This document shows, one piece after another, positions 37,501 through 53,336 of a DNA stretch of 64,000 nucleotides (positions within the stretch are counted from its first letter, which is position 1; the number at the start of each line of letters is the position of its first letter). Source of the stretch: Muraenolepis orangiensis (taxonomy: Eukaryota > Chordata > Actinopteri > Gadiformes > Muraenolepididae); the NCBI GenBank assembly GCA_027704905.1, contig CM051020.1, positions 22,048,444 through 22,112,443 on the forward strand, written 5' to 3'. The position numbers and the translations under genes were made by a program. Below the pieces are notes generated by a model that was not told where the DNA came from, ran no database searches, and saw only the letters and a list, made by a program, of their open reading frames with translations.

Positions 37501-37752
37501 CAGCCGGTTGAATCCTCTGTATTGGTCACACACATGTGAACACATTGGGGAAATGAGTTTCTGGGCATTGAACCTATACTTGTTATTATGGGCAGTGGGC
37601 AGCTATTTTTTTTATATACAGCGCCCGGGGAGCAGTGTAGGGGTCTGGTGCCTTGCTCAAGGGCACCTTGGCTGGGAGGTGTTTCAGGGACTAGAACCTG
37701 CAACCTTCTGGTTCCTAAGACAAGTCCCAACAGACTGAGCTATCCTGCCACC
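37501..37752 (-). mobile_element. tRNA-derived SINE
   Basis: Reverse copy with gttgaatcctctgtattggt (tail), ggtgccttgctcaagggcac (body) and gggactagaacctgcaacct to gagctatcctgccacc (tRNA head). Confidence 0.85.
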
Positions 37753-38088
37753 AGGAAAGCTCCATAGCCTTTATCCATAGCCTTTATAATCAGACAAAAT
37801 GTTTGCTTTCAAGCCTCCAGAGAGACTTCAAAAGCAGTCAAGTCTCACAGCAGGGAAGTCCGAGTCAAGTCGCAATCCCCAGCTCTGTCAAACAAAAACA
37901 GAACATAACCTAGCTCTGGCTAATATGTCCCCATTCAACTCCTTTTCCCATAATGCCAATTTTAAAGAAAATGAACCACTCCCTGGGCATCACAATTCCA
38001 CAGCCACTGATTGTCCAATCAGCAGCTAATCAGGGATGTCTTTAAGCAGATTTAAACAGACATGCTGTGATTGTCTACTGCCAGGGCA

Positions 38089-38519
38089 AGGGTGAGGAGG
38101 AGGAGGAGGAGGAGGAGGAGGAGGAGGAGGAGGAGGAGGAGGAGGAGGAGGAGGAGGATAAAGAGGAGGAGGAGGATAAAGAGGAGGAGGAGGAGGAGGA
38201 GGAGGAGGAGGAGGAGGAGGAGGAGGAGGAGGAGGGGGAGGAGGATAAAGAAGAGGAGGAGGAGGAGGAGGAGGAGGAGGAGGAGGAGGAGGAGGAGGGG
38301 GAGGAGGAGGAGGAGGAGGAGGAGGAGGAGGGGGAGGATAAAGAGGAGGAGGAGGAGGAGGGGGAGGATAAAGAGGAGGAGGAGGAAGAGGAGGAGGAGG
38401 AGGAGGAGGAGGAGGAGGAGGAGGAGGAGGAGGAGGAGGAGGAGGAGGATAAAGAGGAGGAGGAGGGTGAGGAGGAGGAGGAGGAGGAGGAGGAGGAGGA
38501 GGAGGAGGAGGAGGGTTAA
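38089..38519. repeat. 430-bp (GAG)n tract with gataaa interruptions
   Basis: Almost pure GAG/AGG triplets broken by gataaagag (seven times) and a few GGGG. Open frames on both strands (poly-Glu, poly-Arg, poly-Pro, poly-Leu) are artefacts of the triplet period. Confidence 0.96.
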
Positions 38520-39961
38520 GGGGAGGCATCGTGGCAAATTAAGGAGCGTCCTGTGGCTGTGAAGGTTGATTGGACGAGGCCGAGTGATGAGGCCATTGTT
38601 GTGGTCACCACAATGTGAAGTGAATGTCTGACAAGATGGCTGCCAGAGCCGCCACCCATCGCTTGACTGGCGGATGCCATTGTCGAGAGCCGCTGGTGCA
38701 TGGCGTCCACAGCTGTGTCCTTACAGGCCATCAAGAGCCACTTAATCCTGAGAATGTGAATTATGAGTTCAATCAATTGACTTTAAGCTATCATTGACAA
38801 TGTCGCATGCGGCATGCTGTTGTTTTGCTTTGAATGTAAGGATTTGATGTTGGGGTGAAGTGCTGTTTACGGCTTGGTGTGTGCAAAAACGGTTGAAGGG
38901 AGTTACAATGTCCTGGTCCCCTTTTTGCAGTTTATTATTATTTTATATTGTGAAGGTTGACATCTTGATTTTATATTACACTGGGTTTACTGCCTCTCAA
39001 ATAATTGTTACTGTCACAATCACTGAAGCATAGCTTAGTAAAAAAGGCCTATGCTATTACCTCGAATTGGGGATATTTGAGGGAGAGGGCAAACCAAATG
39101 CCAGAACTAGCGGCAATTTGGCTCTTAGTAGTGATTGAGCTGAAGAGAGAGAACTAGGATGATATATATAATATATTCATATTTACTATCAGGAAAATGC
39201 AGTGAGCCATCTAGGTTCTGGCTTCCATCTCATTTAATTAAATACATCAGGATTAGGGAAATTGTTCTAATAGTAGCATAGTATAATATTTATTTTAATT
39301 CCTGGGTAAATAATAGCAGAAAGGATGACCATGCTTCTGTTTGACATTTGAACACAGCTCTCTCTCTTGTCTCTTTCATCTGTGAGTCTGCTGAAGCCAC
39401 ACAGCATTTTTCTATTGGCTAGGACTGTATGCAGGTTGGACGAAAGCCTGCTTTCGCTAAGAAAAGCTCCCCATCCAGCAAAAAACAATTATCAGGATTG
39501 TGTGAAACTCAAGTACGTACAGTATTATGAGAGAGTGTAGTCATTTTGTGGCCTGTAATGAGTTATTCTACGGAGAGTCGATGCTCTAGCCTTATCTCCC
39601 AGAAACACTATTAACAGAGTGGATTTAAAAACATGCTGGAATCCAATGACTCACCACAACCCACACCAACCCCTTCACTTACGGTTTGATTTAGTGATTT
39701 AGTGATATACTGGGCAGTGAACATGGGCCTTTTGTGCTGGACTATTTATTTTGACACCGATGTTTTGTGTGTGTGTCTCTTTTCTTAGTTTTATTTGTAT
39801 GTCTTATTTTTGGCTTTATCTTATTTATGTGGCCATTGAAGACCCATTTGGTCCAAAGTTATATTTCAGTGAAACGCTCCCAGAAGCTCCTAGAATGCAC
39901 CTCTTATGAATAAAACCTCTTATGAATAAAACCTCTTATGAAAAACCAGGTTGTGTTGGTG
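38520..39961. other. No gene recognised
   Basis: 38520-38790 is less AT-rich than its surroundings and without repeats. A short 18-bp repeat (cctcttatgaataaaac, three times) lies near 39899-39950. Confidence 0.45.
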
Positions 39962-40198
39962 AGCCTCAGTGAGGTGGGCGGCAGTACATCCCAGGAGGTA
40001 GAGGTTTGATCCCCAGCTCCTCCTTGCAAAAACTGTCAAGGTGTCCTTGAGCAAGACACCCTAACCCTAACTGCTCCCTGGGCGCTGTATAAATAGCTGC
40101 TCCTAATACTAGGATGAGTTAAATGCAGAAAACACATTTCACTGTATGTTTGTACATGTATGTGATCAATAAAGAGGATTCAATCCTTTAGATTTAGT
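39962..40198 (+). mobile_element. tRNA-derived SINE
   Basis: Head with gaggtttgatccccagctcc (B box), body gtgtccttgagcaagacacc and ctgctccctgggcgctgtat, tail aataaagaggattcaatcct. Confidence 0.85.
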
Positions 40199-41065
40199 GT
40201 GTGAGACAGTAGAGAGACCAAGAGATTGGAAAAGGCAGGACTGTGTTATCATTAATGAAGGGCCAAGGAGAGAGAGAGGGGGGCCCTGTTTCTGTTTGTT
40301 CTACAGAGCAACCCCTCTTGTTACAAACAAAGGACCACAGACACGTATCTGAGGAGTCACACTCTCGGAAGGAAGGAAGCACGATTTGAGAAAATCAGTG
40401 GTTGGCACAGATCACAAGCTCAACCAGACATTCAAGGCGAAAGTTGAAACTGAAAGTTGTAGGGAATGGCACACGCATTATTATTACTAGGATAGGTTAT
40501 GAGCAATTTCACAATATATCACACACAAGGCTGTCAAAAAAGGCTCCTAAAATATTGTGAGAAATTTTTTATCAAGAATATGTATTGGAGCACTGCAAGG
40601 CCTTGCATTACGTAGGAAAGCCATACCCAATCAATTCTGAATCGGCAAATCATGAATAGAGCCAACAAAACCACAGTACAGTATGTTTTCTTTCACGTGT
40701 TCACTGTTAACCTATCGCTGTTAAGCCATGTCAGGAATATGTATCAAGTCCCACATAATGTGTGAGCTCCAGGGCTGGCTCAGAAGTGTGTTAAACCAGG
40801 TCCCTGGTTCACCCCTCGACCATACGGCTGTTATCAGCAGACACAGACCGCTTGGTCCCTGGCACAGCTCCCTCATCTATCTGTGTTCCCAGATAATAGG
40901 ACAGCTCTGATTGGTGCTTAATGGTCGGTAGCGTTTCAACCCCCACCCCCCATTATTTCATTGAGGATTCTTTCCCCCCTGTGTGTCATTTTTGTGAACA
41001 GAGGGCTGGCAGGGTGAACACAGTAAAGTACTGTATAGCTGGTTCATTTAAATGGAACAAGACTT

Positions 41066-41096
<31 letters not shown>

Positions 41097-42200
41097 CCAC
41101 ACACACACACACACACACACCTGGGCACCTACAAGGCTGGTACAGGGTCATGTCTTCCTTCTGTTGCGATTGGCCCGTTTGGATGAGGAACCACGGACAG
41201 CGTCTGATACACCCACTCATCTGCACACATCTGCACAGGCATACATGCAAACATACAGACAAAGGATAGAGGGGAAGGGAAAATATTTATATAATTTTTT
41301 TTATATAAGTTTGGTCGGATTGGACCTGCTTTAGGCAACGAGTGAAACTGTGTCATGTTTGTCCTGCACCACAGAATACTGAGTCTCCGTCACTCCGTCA
41401 CTCAGCAGCCACCCACTCACCCCTTAGAGTTATTAGACTCGGTTCGTAAGCTCTAGTAATAACAGAACAGGGTTCAGAGGTAAATAGATAGAACATCATC
41501 TTTAGTGTGATACTCATCATTACAGACTCTGATACGTATATACAGGGGGGGGGGTGACAGAGACCCATCTAGTCCAAAAGAAGGATTGCAACACACAAAG
41601 CCTCTTTGGTGTATGCACAATACGTTAGCATGTTTTAAAGGGCACGGTACAGAGTATTCTTTCTCAGTCTGACCAACTATTAGATCAGAACAACCCATGT
41701 ATACACCATTTAGTAAACACAGGTAACTACACTAAATATCAATGATATAAAATAAAAAATGTATAGGAATATAATGATAATATATACTGTAATATATAAA
41801 AATATAATATATATATATACTGTAATAAATTTACTGTATAATGTATTTGAATGCCGCTTATATGCCCTTTTGGTGCTAAATTACTGTAATGTAATGTAAT
41901 ATAATATAGTATAAAGTATTGTATTTAACAAACCACTAGACATCTCAAAAACAACAATGAATGTATCAATGAAAGAGCTGTATTGTATTCAGACACATAC
42001 CCTACCAAGACGACCAGGGATGGAGAGCGGGGGGGGTAGTGACCCTGAAAATAGAGGTCAAAGCATCATTACCACCCATAAATAGACCTCCCTTCACAGA
42101 GAAGGCACAAAGGGACTCAGCCAGAAGTATCAAAGACACACATCTATACATGTATTAGGGTTCTAATGGTCCTCAAGGTCATACTAGTGTCCTATAGAGA
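40199..42200. other. No gene recognised
   Basis: Contains an interrupted CA array at 41070-41120 and otherwise unique sequence. Confidence 0.5.
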
Positions 42201-42201
42201 C

Positions 42202-42247
<46 letters not shown>
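42202..42247. repeat. (TA)n microsatellite
   Basis: About 23 TA units, self-complementary. Confidence 0.95.
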
Positions 42248-42249
<2 letters not shown>

Positions 42250-42474
42250 ATATTCATGAATTGGACGGGAGGGTGGATGCAATGGATGCTACTATAGCGG
42301 CCATCTTGGTTTTTTTTTTTCTCTCACAGTGAAATCAGAAGCAAACCATGACTGTGACAAGACACACACACAGAAAACACATTCAGACACATCACGTGTG
42401 ATAGTGTGTATACACACTCACACACATATATTACACATTATGTCTCATATAACACACATACTCACACAAGCAGA

Positions 42475-42589
<115 letters not shown>

Positions 42590-42675
42590 CCCATTTCCCT
42601 GCCCCTGTGGGTGTGTTTTTAGGTCCTGACTGACAAGAGAGGGGGGTGAGGGGGGGAACACAGCTTGGTAGACTC

Positions 42676-42727
42676 CCCCCTCCCTCCCTCCCTCCCTCCC
42701 TCCCTCCCTCCCTCCCTCCCTCCCTCC
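42676..42727. repeat. (CCCT)n microsatellite
   Basis: Twelve or so CCCT units. Confidence 0.95.
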
Positions 42728-43920
42728 ACTTCCCCCAGAATGCATTAGGCCCCCTCTGCTCTTAAGCCTGCTACTCTATTACCCAGCAGCCCTTGGGAAG
42801 TCTCTTATCAGCGTTGGCCAGCTGGAGTGTGAGCGAGGACAGTCAATACCTCAAGACTTGTTGATGGAATGATGCTGCTGGCAGGCGTGTGCACGCATGA
42901 GATGATCCTTGTTTCAGATTAGCATTTTATTTACATCTTTCCTTCTTTTTCTTTCTTTCTTAAATATGTCAACGCAATCTTGTGACCATGACTTATGTTT
43001 GTGTGTGTGTGTGTAGGTGTGTGTAGGTGTGTGTTGATTTGCTGGGATGATCTGGGGGCTGCAAATTTGTCTTTCGTCATAAAATCATCATTATATCAAC
43101 CTTTGATTTAATGATGATTTTACGACGAAAGAAAAATTCTACCCCAACATGATTTTGTATCTCATGTATCTCAGCAAAACCTCCTTAACGCCTAACGCCT
43201 AACGCCTAACGCCTCCTCACGTCCAATATCGGGGGGGGGGGGGGGTTACCCACAATGCACTGCTTCGTTCTTTTGTGTTGAATTGAGCAACACTTTGGTG
43301 CGCTGACCTACTTTTTCGGCAGTGAGGTTATTTTGGGATGTCATTACTGGGATGTCTGCGGGGACATGGATGAGGTGAACAGTTGCTAGCCGGAGACTTG
43401 GGGGGGGTGGGGGGTGGGGGTTTGGTCAGACCAACCGACCCACACGTCCAAGCTCTTTTATTCCCCAGTCAAAAGGTACTGGGTTTGATCCCCAATGTCT
43501 GCATCCGACCCGCAGACACCGGCTCCTGAATGACACGTATCTGGACTTGCTGAAGGTGGCTTTGGATAACAGCAAAATGCTAATTCAAATTAGAATAGTA
43601 CTAAATGAGGCGAGAGAAAACTGCAATTTGCTGTGGTATTCAGACAGCAGGCCAGTCACTTTTGGGTCAGCTAAGCTGAATTAGCTAACAAGCACAAACC
43701 CAGGGGTGTAACGAATAAAAAGGTTTTCTTTTACTTCCTGAACCTGGACACTCTCGTTAAGTGCTGCTTCCATCCAGCTCTAAGTGGCCACTGTTATACA
43801 ACCATTGGTCATTCAGTGACACAATATTAACCACCGCCATTGGAGATTCTAGCCCTTTTCCGGACAAACTAGAAAGACAGTATCAGTAGGTTCACTACAG
43901 CAGCACTGTGAGTGGTAGAA
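42728..43920. other. No gene recognised; hairpin and short repeats
   Basis: Holds the inverted repeat 43071-43131, a (CTAACGC)n stretch at about 43180-43212, a G15 run at 43231-43245 and a SINE-like stretch at 43445-43600 (gggtttgatccccaatgtct, ggtggctttggataacagc). Confidence 0.5.
43071..43131. repeat. 23-bp inverted repeat, one mismatch, 15-bp loop
   Basis: Arms 43071-43093 and 43109-43131 pair over 23 bp with a single mismatch (CTTTCGTCA against CTTTCGTCG). This is a strong hairpin on either strand. Confidence 0.93.
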
Positions 43921-43985
43921 TTGTATACCTTTGTCGCTTTGGATAAAAGCATCTGCTAAATGACTGTAATGTAATGTATAAAACT
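43921..43985 (+). mobile_element. SINE 3' module
   Basis: gctttggataaaagcatctg followed by ctaaatgactgtaatgtaatg is the conserved tail seen in many teleost SINEs. Confidence 0.6.
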
Positions 43986-44354
43986 ATAGCCAATCACAGG
44001 AGAGGAAGAGGAGGACGAGGAAGAGGAGGACGAGGAAGCAGCGGCAGTTAGCTACTTGTGCTTAGAACATCCAGATGCTCTTTCCAATGGCAAAGGAATT
44101 GAAGCCAATGACACCGGAAGGCTCAGTGAGGAAGAGGATACAAACTAGTGTACCCATCATTCCCCTTCGGTCTTCTGGCCAACGCCAATGACTCGGCACC
44201 TGCTGCCACTCCAGCATTTTGAAAGGACGTGGAAAACCGGCGACACAAAATGGAGTCCCAGCTGCATGTGCCTGGACAGCAGGGGGGGAGGACATGACTT
44301 CAGGCTCGATTAAACCCTCCTTCGATCGCCCCATCTCCAGCTCTGAGCCCCCCC

Positions 44355-44738
44355 CGCCTTCCGCCCAACGCACTGTAAATCCTTTCACTGTAATTTTGCA
44401 CTGTAAATTAAATTTCACTTGTCACTTTTTCAGAGTTATTTATTAATATATTATTACTGCCAATTTGCACTATACGTATTGTTGTGTATTGTATATACCT
44501 ACGTATTACTGTAATAATACTGTCAATTGTGCAATTCATCTATCAATACATTTAGATTTCATTTAGAGTTATGTTATATTTTTGTTTATACTAGTTTTGT
44601 TTAGTTAGTTAGTTGTTATTTCGTTTTTAGCTTTAAGGTATTAGTATATTTTTGTGTGCATTTATTCCCCCTGTGTCAACTGTTGCACCTTAATTTCCCT
44701 CAGGATAAATAAAGTTATCTTGAATCTTGAATGGTGTT
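44355..44738 (+). mobile_element. LINE 3' UTR fragment, family A
   Basis: From gcactgtaaatcctttcact to the tail gataaataaagttatcttga atcttgaatg. It is collinear with 62640-63040 over its length, differing by small indels. Confidence 0.85.
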
Positions 44739-46396
44739 CTGGAGGAGGTGGTGGTGGTGGTGTGAATGATATGGGATATGGATTTTTTTATTACAATTTT
44801 TAGGCAAATTTCAGCTAAACTAAAAAAGAATCCCCATTTGTAAATTTTAAATGCCTCCTCTGTCAACAACTGCAACACTGACATTTAATCAGGGCGACAC
44901 GTGACAAAACCTCTGTGACCGCTATTGCCGAGAGGAGCAGAGGTGACATCTTGTTGTCCCTGTAGGCGGCGGGAAGGTTGATGCGGTCTGGCAGAGCGGG
45001 AGACGTGCCCACCCTCACCGCGCACCTGTCCCTTCAGGCTGAAGCGCAAGGCCCAACCGTGGCCCGAGGTCGCCCCCTGCTGGTGTGAACGATATCGCAG
45101 GCTAACAATGGGCGCCTCTGCGCTCCGTCAGGCCCCATTAGACATACCGTTTATACGGCTTTGTCGTGGACACTATTTACGGGAGAGGCGAAGAACATGC
45201 GTATAGCATATGGAAATAACAATAACCACTAAGAAGAGGTTACAAGATGAATAAAGTTACAGGAAAAACAGGAGAATTAAGTGAGACAGAGTGAGACATT
45301 GTTTTTACTTGGTGAAACCTTGGTAGAGACAATCAAACTAGAGAGAAAGAGAGACAGTCCTGTGCCAAGGTCAACACTCACAGAGCTCGGCCTGGAATCC
45401 AAATCAGCAGGGGGGGGGGGGGGCTGTGTTGACACTTGGAAGAGGCTCATGGCCTCATGGCCTCCTCCCGTCCGTCAACACGACTCTCCGTGGTCATGAC
45501 ATACAAAGTGTAGACCAACCATCTCTGGGAGCTTCGCTGTGAAGACCTGGTAGTGAAATATAGAAACGTTTAGTCTACTCCTAGACATGGCTTCAAAGTT
45601 TTCCCCGAGTCAAACCTCATCTAATTCACGACTAATGTGATTTGGTTTTGGAATAACTCCAACACCCGTCAGGTGATGAATTTTCGGATAAAACAGTAGA
45701 ACAATCTGTATTTAGGCTATGACAATATTTGAATAAAACCGGTTGTAAAGACAAATTGTTTATCATTGTAGTTACCCAACCCTATCCCCAACGATATAGT
45801 AGAAAATATCCCTAACCGTAACCACAGATGTCCGATAATAACATACACTTTGGGTAAAATATGTAGCAATGGCCACCATTTTGACGCAAGTAGGACTTCC
45901 ATTGAGTCGAATTGGTCAACACTGCCATCGTGTGGAAATCGTAATCATAGCACTTTAATATCAACGTCAGAAGAAAAGATGCCACACACACACACACACA
46001 CACACACCTGGTTAAACATTCAAAATATCTGGGATAATACGTGTGGCTATATTACAAGTATATTACATTTAGGGTCTTGCAGACATGCAAACTTCAATAA
46101 TGGCAATATCATAAAAAGAATCAATATTGTTCAATTAATTTAAAAATAAAAACGTATGTTAAAAAACATATGTACTCATGTGGTAGTGTCCATGTCAATG
46201 GTGATTTAACAAAAAATTGGCTACAGTAGCGTTATAACGTTAACACACAACCTTCATAACGCTGGAAAGAAATAACAAATAGGCTACACATCACAGTGTT
46301 TCTTCTAAAGGAAGAATTATACTTTAGCGTTGGAAAGCCACCATAGGTGGGTCTCTGTGGCTGTGTCCGAAATAGCTCCCAGATGTAGCTTCGCAA
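44739..46396. other. Downstream of the ccdc106-like gene
   Basis: Unique sequence with a G14 run at 45410-45423 and a short (CA) at 45985-46007. Any 3' UTR of the ccdc106-like gene would lie just below 46397, but no clear AATAAA on the minus strand was found close to the stop. Confidence 0.45.
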
Positions 46397-48953
<2,557 letters not shown>

Positions 48954-49850
48954 GGTTTCCTCTCGAAGCTGTTTATGGACGAGATTAATTTAAAAAAAAA
49001 CTAAGAGTGGATAAGTCAGACCGTCTCTCTTTGAGGAGGGACCAGGCCAGACGGAGTGGATCGCATCATCGCTTTGTTTCCATGGAAATGGTACCCAGAC
49101 AGACCACAACATCCATCACGGTGCAAGCCACATCGCATGGATAACCGTTTAGCTTAGCTCGTATGAGCTACACTTGACATACGCACACTAAACATACTAT
49201 ATGGCATCATATACACGCGTACATATCATCGTATAGGCGCCTCCAGCGACCGATGCTCGTAGCATAGTCTAAGACTGCATGACACTTGAACTAGAATTTC
49301 TTGCGGCTTGCAAAATGGAAGCTATGAGCTTCAACAATTACCGGCTTTGGAAAATAGACCGAAGCTCTCAAACGAACCTTTCCACCGCTCAAATGCGATC
49401 GAAGCGTCCACTTCTGACTGCGTTAACCCGTTATCCCAGATTTGGATATTTAATACCGATTGTGTTTCAGTAAAGCGTTGGGGTTTGATGGATACACCAA
49501 CACCCTGTGGTCGGGAGGGGCGGCGCTACAGAGCCTTTTGTCTCCGAGCAGACACCGCTCCTCCGGCAGAGAGAGGGGACTTCTTCTAATAACCTTATTC
49601 ATTCACCAACCAGGAAACGGCTCTACCGTAGAGTTCTGGATAAGGACACGTTGCAGCGCATTTTAATCATTAAAGGTGTTAAGTAAAACGGACACCGAGT
49701 GGTTCAAATGGATACTGCAGTCTAACAATTCACAACATTGGAGTGTGTTGTCTCCGCCCCGCTGACCTGTGGCACCAGATGGTTTGTTACTAGTGATGGG
49801 CGAAAATGAACGAACCAATCTTTATGAACGACGTTATAGTGTCCGGTATG
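48954..49850. other. Upstream region of the ccdc106-like gene
   Basis: Probable 5' UTR and promoter side of the gene. It contains the palindrome TTTCCATGGAAA near 49077. No TATA box was assigned, and the open frames on the plus strand have no recognisable product. Confidence 0.4.
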
Positions 49851-50227
49851 CAGGAGCGGACTGGGGCAAAAAAGCAGCCCGGGAATTTGTACCCAACCGG
49901 CCCACCCACCCTCCAGGCCCGGAAGGATAGGGAGGCAGCCTGAAAAAATGTCACGTTATTTGACAAAAATAGTACGCATTTTAACGTCATATTGGACCAT
50001 ATTTACATTAAAAACACTGATGATTTAATAATTTTTTGAGTTTGTATAACACCAATTAGCCTTCAAAATGATTATAGTGTATATGTAACATGCAAGCCCA
50101 GTGGTATATGCATCTGTGATTTGAACTGATGTTAACAGATCATTGATGCAATACAATTTGGACCCAGCAATTTGCCAGGCTAGACGTGGAATATAATTAT
50201 ACTGTCTGTACCCAAGATCCGCCACTG
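49851..50227. mobile_element. Possible short hAT-type MITE
   Basis: It begins caggagcggactggg and ends cccaagatccgccactg, an imperfect inverted terminal repeat of the CAGNGGCGGA type, with an AT-rich interior and no ORF. The eight flanking bases on the two sides do not match, so the ends are uncertain. Confidence 0.3.
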
Positions 50228-52118
50228 ACCAACGAAGAGACCAGCCTGGGTTACGTTTCTTAAGAAAACCTTCCAAGAAAGAAAACCCAGAGGAGAAGAT
50301 TGTGGATTAGTGCTGTAAAACGTGCCTCTGTCCCCGGAGAGGGAAAATAAGGGAAACCATCAAAATTATAATAATGCATGCATGCATAGTCGATTTATAG
50401 ATAAAACAAATACAGCTTATGATTCTGATGGTGGTCACAACAACCACTGGCGTGTGTTTTGTAATTGTAATGGGTTGTAATGTGTCACAGGACGTCGTAT
50501 TTAGCAGTAGTTTAAACATTTAGACAGCAGTGTTAGTGTGCTAGTTAGCCACCAGCTAACTAGGAGCTCCTTACAACTTAAACTGTCAAACTTTTTGTTA
50601 TTAACTGCCACTAACCTTATATTCATGAATTCTCACTTACTTTCAAGTTATTAACTCTCACCCACTTTAAAGATGTTAACTCTCTCACCTTAAAGTTATA
50701 AACTCTCTCTAACTTCACGCTTTTAGTCCCAATGGCCATGCTAGAGTCCAGTATGCTCCTTTCATCCCAGCCCTTCCGAGTTCTCCACGCACCAAGGGGT
50801 TTAGTGGAGCCTATATTCATATTTAATGAAGTACGTTGTACCTCTTCTTCACCGACCAGAGCCCAATAACCCTTTACATCGTCTGAGTTAATATTGAATA
50901 CGTTACCTATATTATCAGCCTAAACTGTACAGCTCAAAGTCTCCTCGGACCTGTGCATAACCTGAATCTCATCATGGCAGCTCTGGTCATCTGGTCCTGC
51001 ATGACCCGTGATTGGTCAGCAGCTACACACAGGAAGCAAATTGATATAATTATACCATTATACAATAATATATTAATAAAGTAACAAGTTAACACTTGTC
51101 AATACTCATTACATTGCTCATACAAATCTATATATATTTATAAATATTTATACTAGTATACCTCACTACATCATGCAATAGGTTGATTATACTATACTGT
51201 ACATAATACAATATGATTAATTATTAGAATTACTTGCAATACTAGTATACCAACATTAATTTTAACACATTAATGGACACATTTGAATACAAAAATAAAT
51301 TATTTTTGGACAATTTTGACAAATAATAAACATCAGTAGCCAGGGATTATCAGTTTAATCAGAGTATTTTGGCTGAGAGTGGAACTCCCTAACCACTAGA
51401 CTGCACATTCATATCAACGTTGAGATGATAGAGTAACAGTCACCTGTCAGAGAGCTGCTCCAGGTCCATCTTCTGGTCGCTGTGGAGGAGCAGCTGTCAC
51501 ACACATGAAGAAGGTGATGAAGGCACCACCCATGCAGCAGCAACTTGGCACCATGGTACAGGCCAACCAAATAACACACAAGCTAAGGCTCTGGTAGGAG
51601 CAGAGTGTGATGGGAGATGAGGTGTGTCTGTTCAAACTACAAAAAAGTTCACCTTGACTTATGAGTCAAGAAAATATGTACTTCATATTCCCAGATAGGA
51701 ATTGTGCCACAACAGGACAAACTACAAGACAGTTATATAATTAAAAAGAGATTAAAAAAATAAGACTACAACAGAAAGTAGACGCATAATTAAATCTTAA
51801 TAGACAGTGACATATTACATTAATATTTCTTGTGAACCTTATCCCCGACACAGCAAACACAACCACGCACAGCGTTGACCTGTACAGTTTAGGCTGATAA
51901 TAAAGTAACTTATTCAATATTAACTCATACGATGAAAAGGGTAAATGGGCTCTTGTGAAGAAGAGGAACAACGTGCTTCATGTTTAATATAACATTCCAT
52001 ATTACATTACACTACATTACACATTACGTAACAATACAACACAACAATACAACAATACAGGCTCCACTAGAAAACCCCTTGGTACATGGATAACTCTGTA
52101 AAGAGCTGGGATGAAAGC
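50228..52118. other. No gene recognised
   Basis: AT-rich unique sequence. Three variants of a ttaactctcacc motif lie near 50648-50710. No exon was recognised. Confidence 0.5.
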
Positions 52119-52605
52119 AGGGGCGGACTGGGGCTAAGCCATCCAGAGGGTCGTGAGGACAGCAGAAAACATCAGGTGTGAACTTGCATGCATTGAGGAG
52201 ATCTTTAGGACCAGATGTCGGAAGAAGGCCATGTCCATCATAAAGGACTGCAACCACCCTGGGCTCCGTCTCTTCTCCCTCCTACCGTTCGGTCGCCGGT
52301 TCCGCAGCATCCGTACAGCAAGGACTAGCAGGTTTAAGGACAGCTTTTATCCAGTCAGTGTGCCTTCTGTGCCTGCTCTTCTATTCATGATGCTGCTGCA
52401 CTACTGGCACTTTAAAGGCTTTTAAATGCAATTTGCACCATTCTACACATGTACATATCATCCATCAGTCACTTTTATGTTCATTTTTATTGTGTCTAGT
52501 ATTGTTTTAGAAATTCCTACTGCGGGAGGGAATGGGAAGTAAGCGTTCCATTGGACTTGTTGCAAATGGCAAATAAAACCATCTTGAATCATAGCAGATA
52601 GATGC
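52119..52605 (+). mobile_element. LINE 3' end, family B
   Basis: From 52149 it encodes an RT C-terminal end (IFRTRCRKKAMSIIKDCNHP, then GLRLFSLLPFGRRFRSI and SRFKDSFYP), followed by a 3' UTR with atgatgctgctgcactactg and the tail aaaccatcttgaatca. The same family is at 20085-21112. The first 30 bp (caggggcggactggg) belong to another repeat. Confidence 0.8.
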
Positions 52606-53336
52606 ATTAACAAGGCTTAGAATAAAAACGTGTACAATTCAGCTTAAAAAATGTAATGTAATACAAATGTAGATGGAAAAGTACGACCACAATATTAGAT
52701 AATGCTAAGTCAAGTCAAGTTTATTGTCACTTCACAGTTTACACAAGTATAAAGCAGTGATGTGAAAATCTTATGTGCAATACCCGACGACAGACAGCAA
52801 AATAAGTTCAGCAGCCTGATGGCCTGACTGTGGAAGCTATCTCTAAGCCTATTTGTACGGCACTTGATACTGAGGTATCGCCTGCCTGACGGTAACAGTG
52901 AGTACAGTTAGTGGCTGGGGTGGGCATTGTCTTTTATGATGCGTTTGGCCTTGAACACGCACCGCTGGTTGTATATATCCAGGAGGGAGGGGAGCTCACC
53001 TCCAACGATATACTGGGCCGTCCGCACCACCCTTTGAAGCACTCTGCGCTCGAGTGCGGTGCAGTTCCTGGACCAGGCGGTGATACACCCTGTAAGAACA
53101 CTCTCGATGGTGCCATTATAGAATGTTCTCAGGATGCGGGGCCCATGCTGAATTTCTTCAGACGCCTGAGGAAATCCAGGCGTTGTTGGGCCCTTTTCAC
53201 CACGTGTGTGGTGTGCGTGGACCATGTGAGGTCCTCGGAGATGTGCCGAGGAACTTGAAGCTGCTGACCCTCTCTACTGCAACACCGTCGATGGAGATAG
53301 GACTGTGCTCTCCCCTCTGCTTCCTGAAGTCCACGA

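Noticed and set aside
38026..38562. Poly-Glu, poly-Arg, poly-Pro and poly-Leu open frames
   Set aside because: Frames of the GAG tract with no flanking coding signal.
44062..44446. 118-codon minus and 75-codon plus frames
   Set aside because: No family recognised. The right part overlaps a LINE 3' UTR, so a gene could not be supported, though a decayed LINE coding end is possible.
49279..49666. Plus-strand open frames upstream of the ccdc106-like gene
   Set aside because: No recognisable domain, no splice support, and overlapping frames of similar length; probably the 5' flank of the gene.
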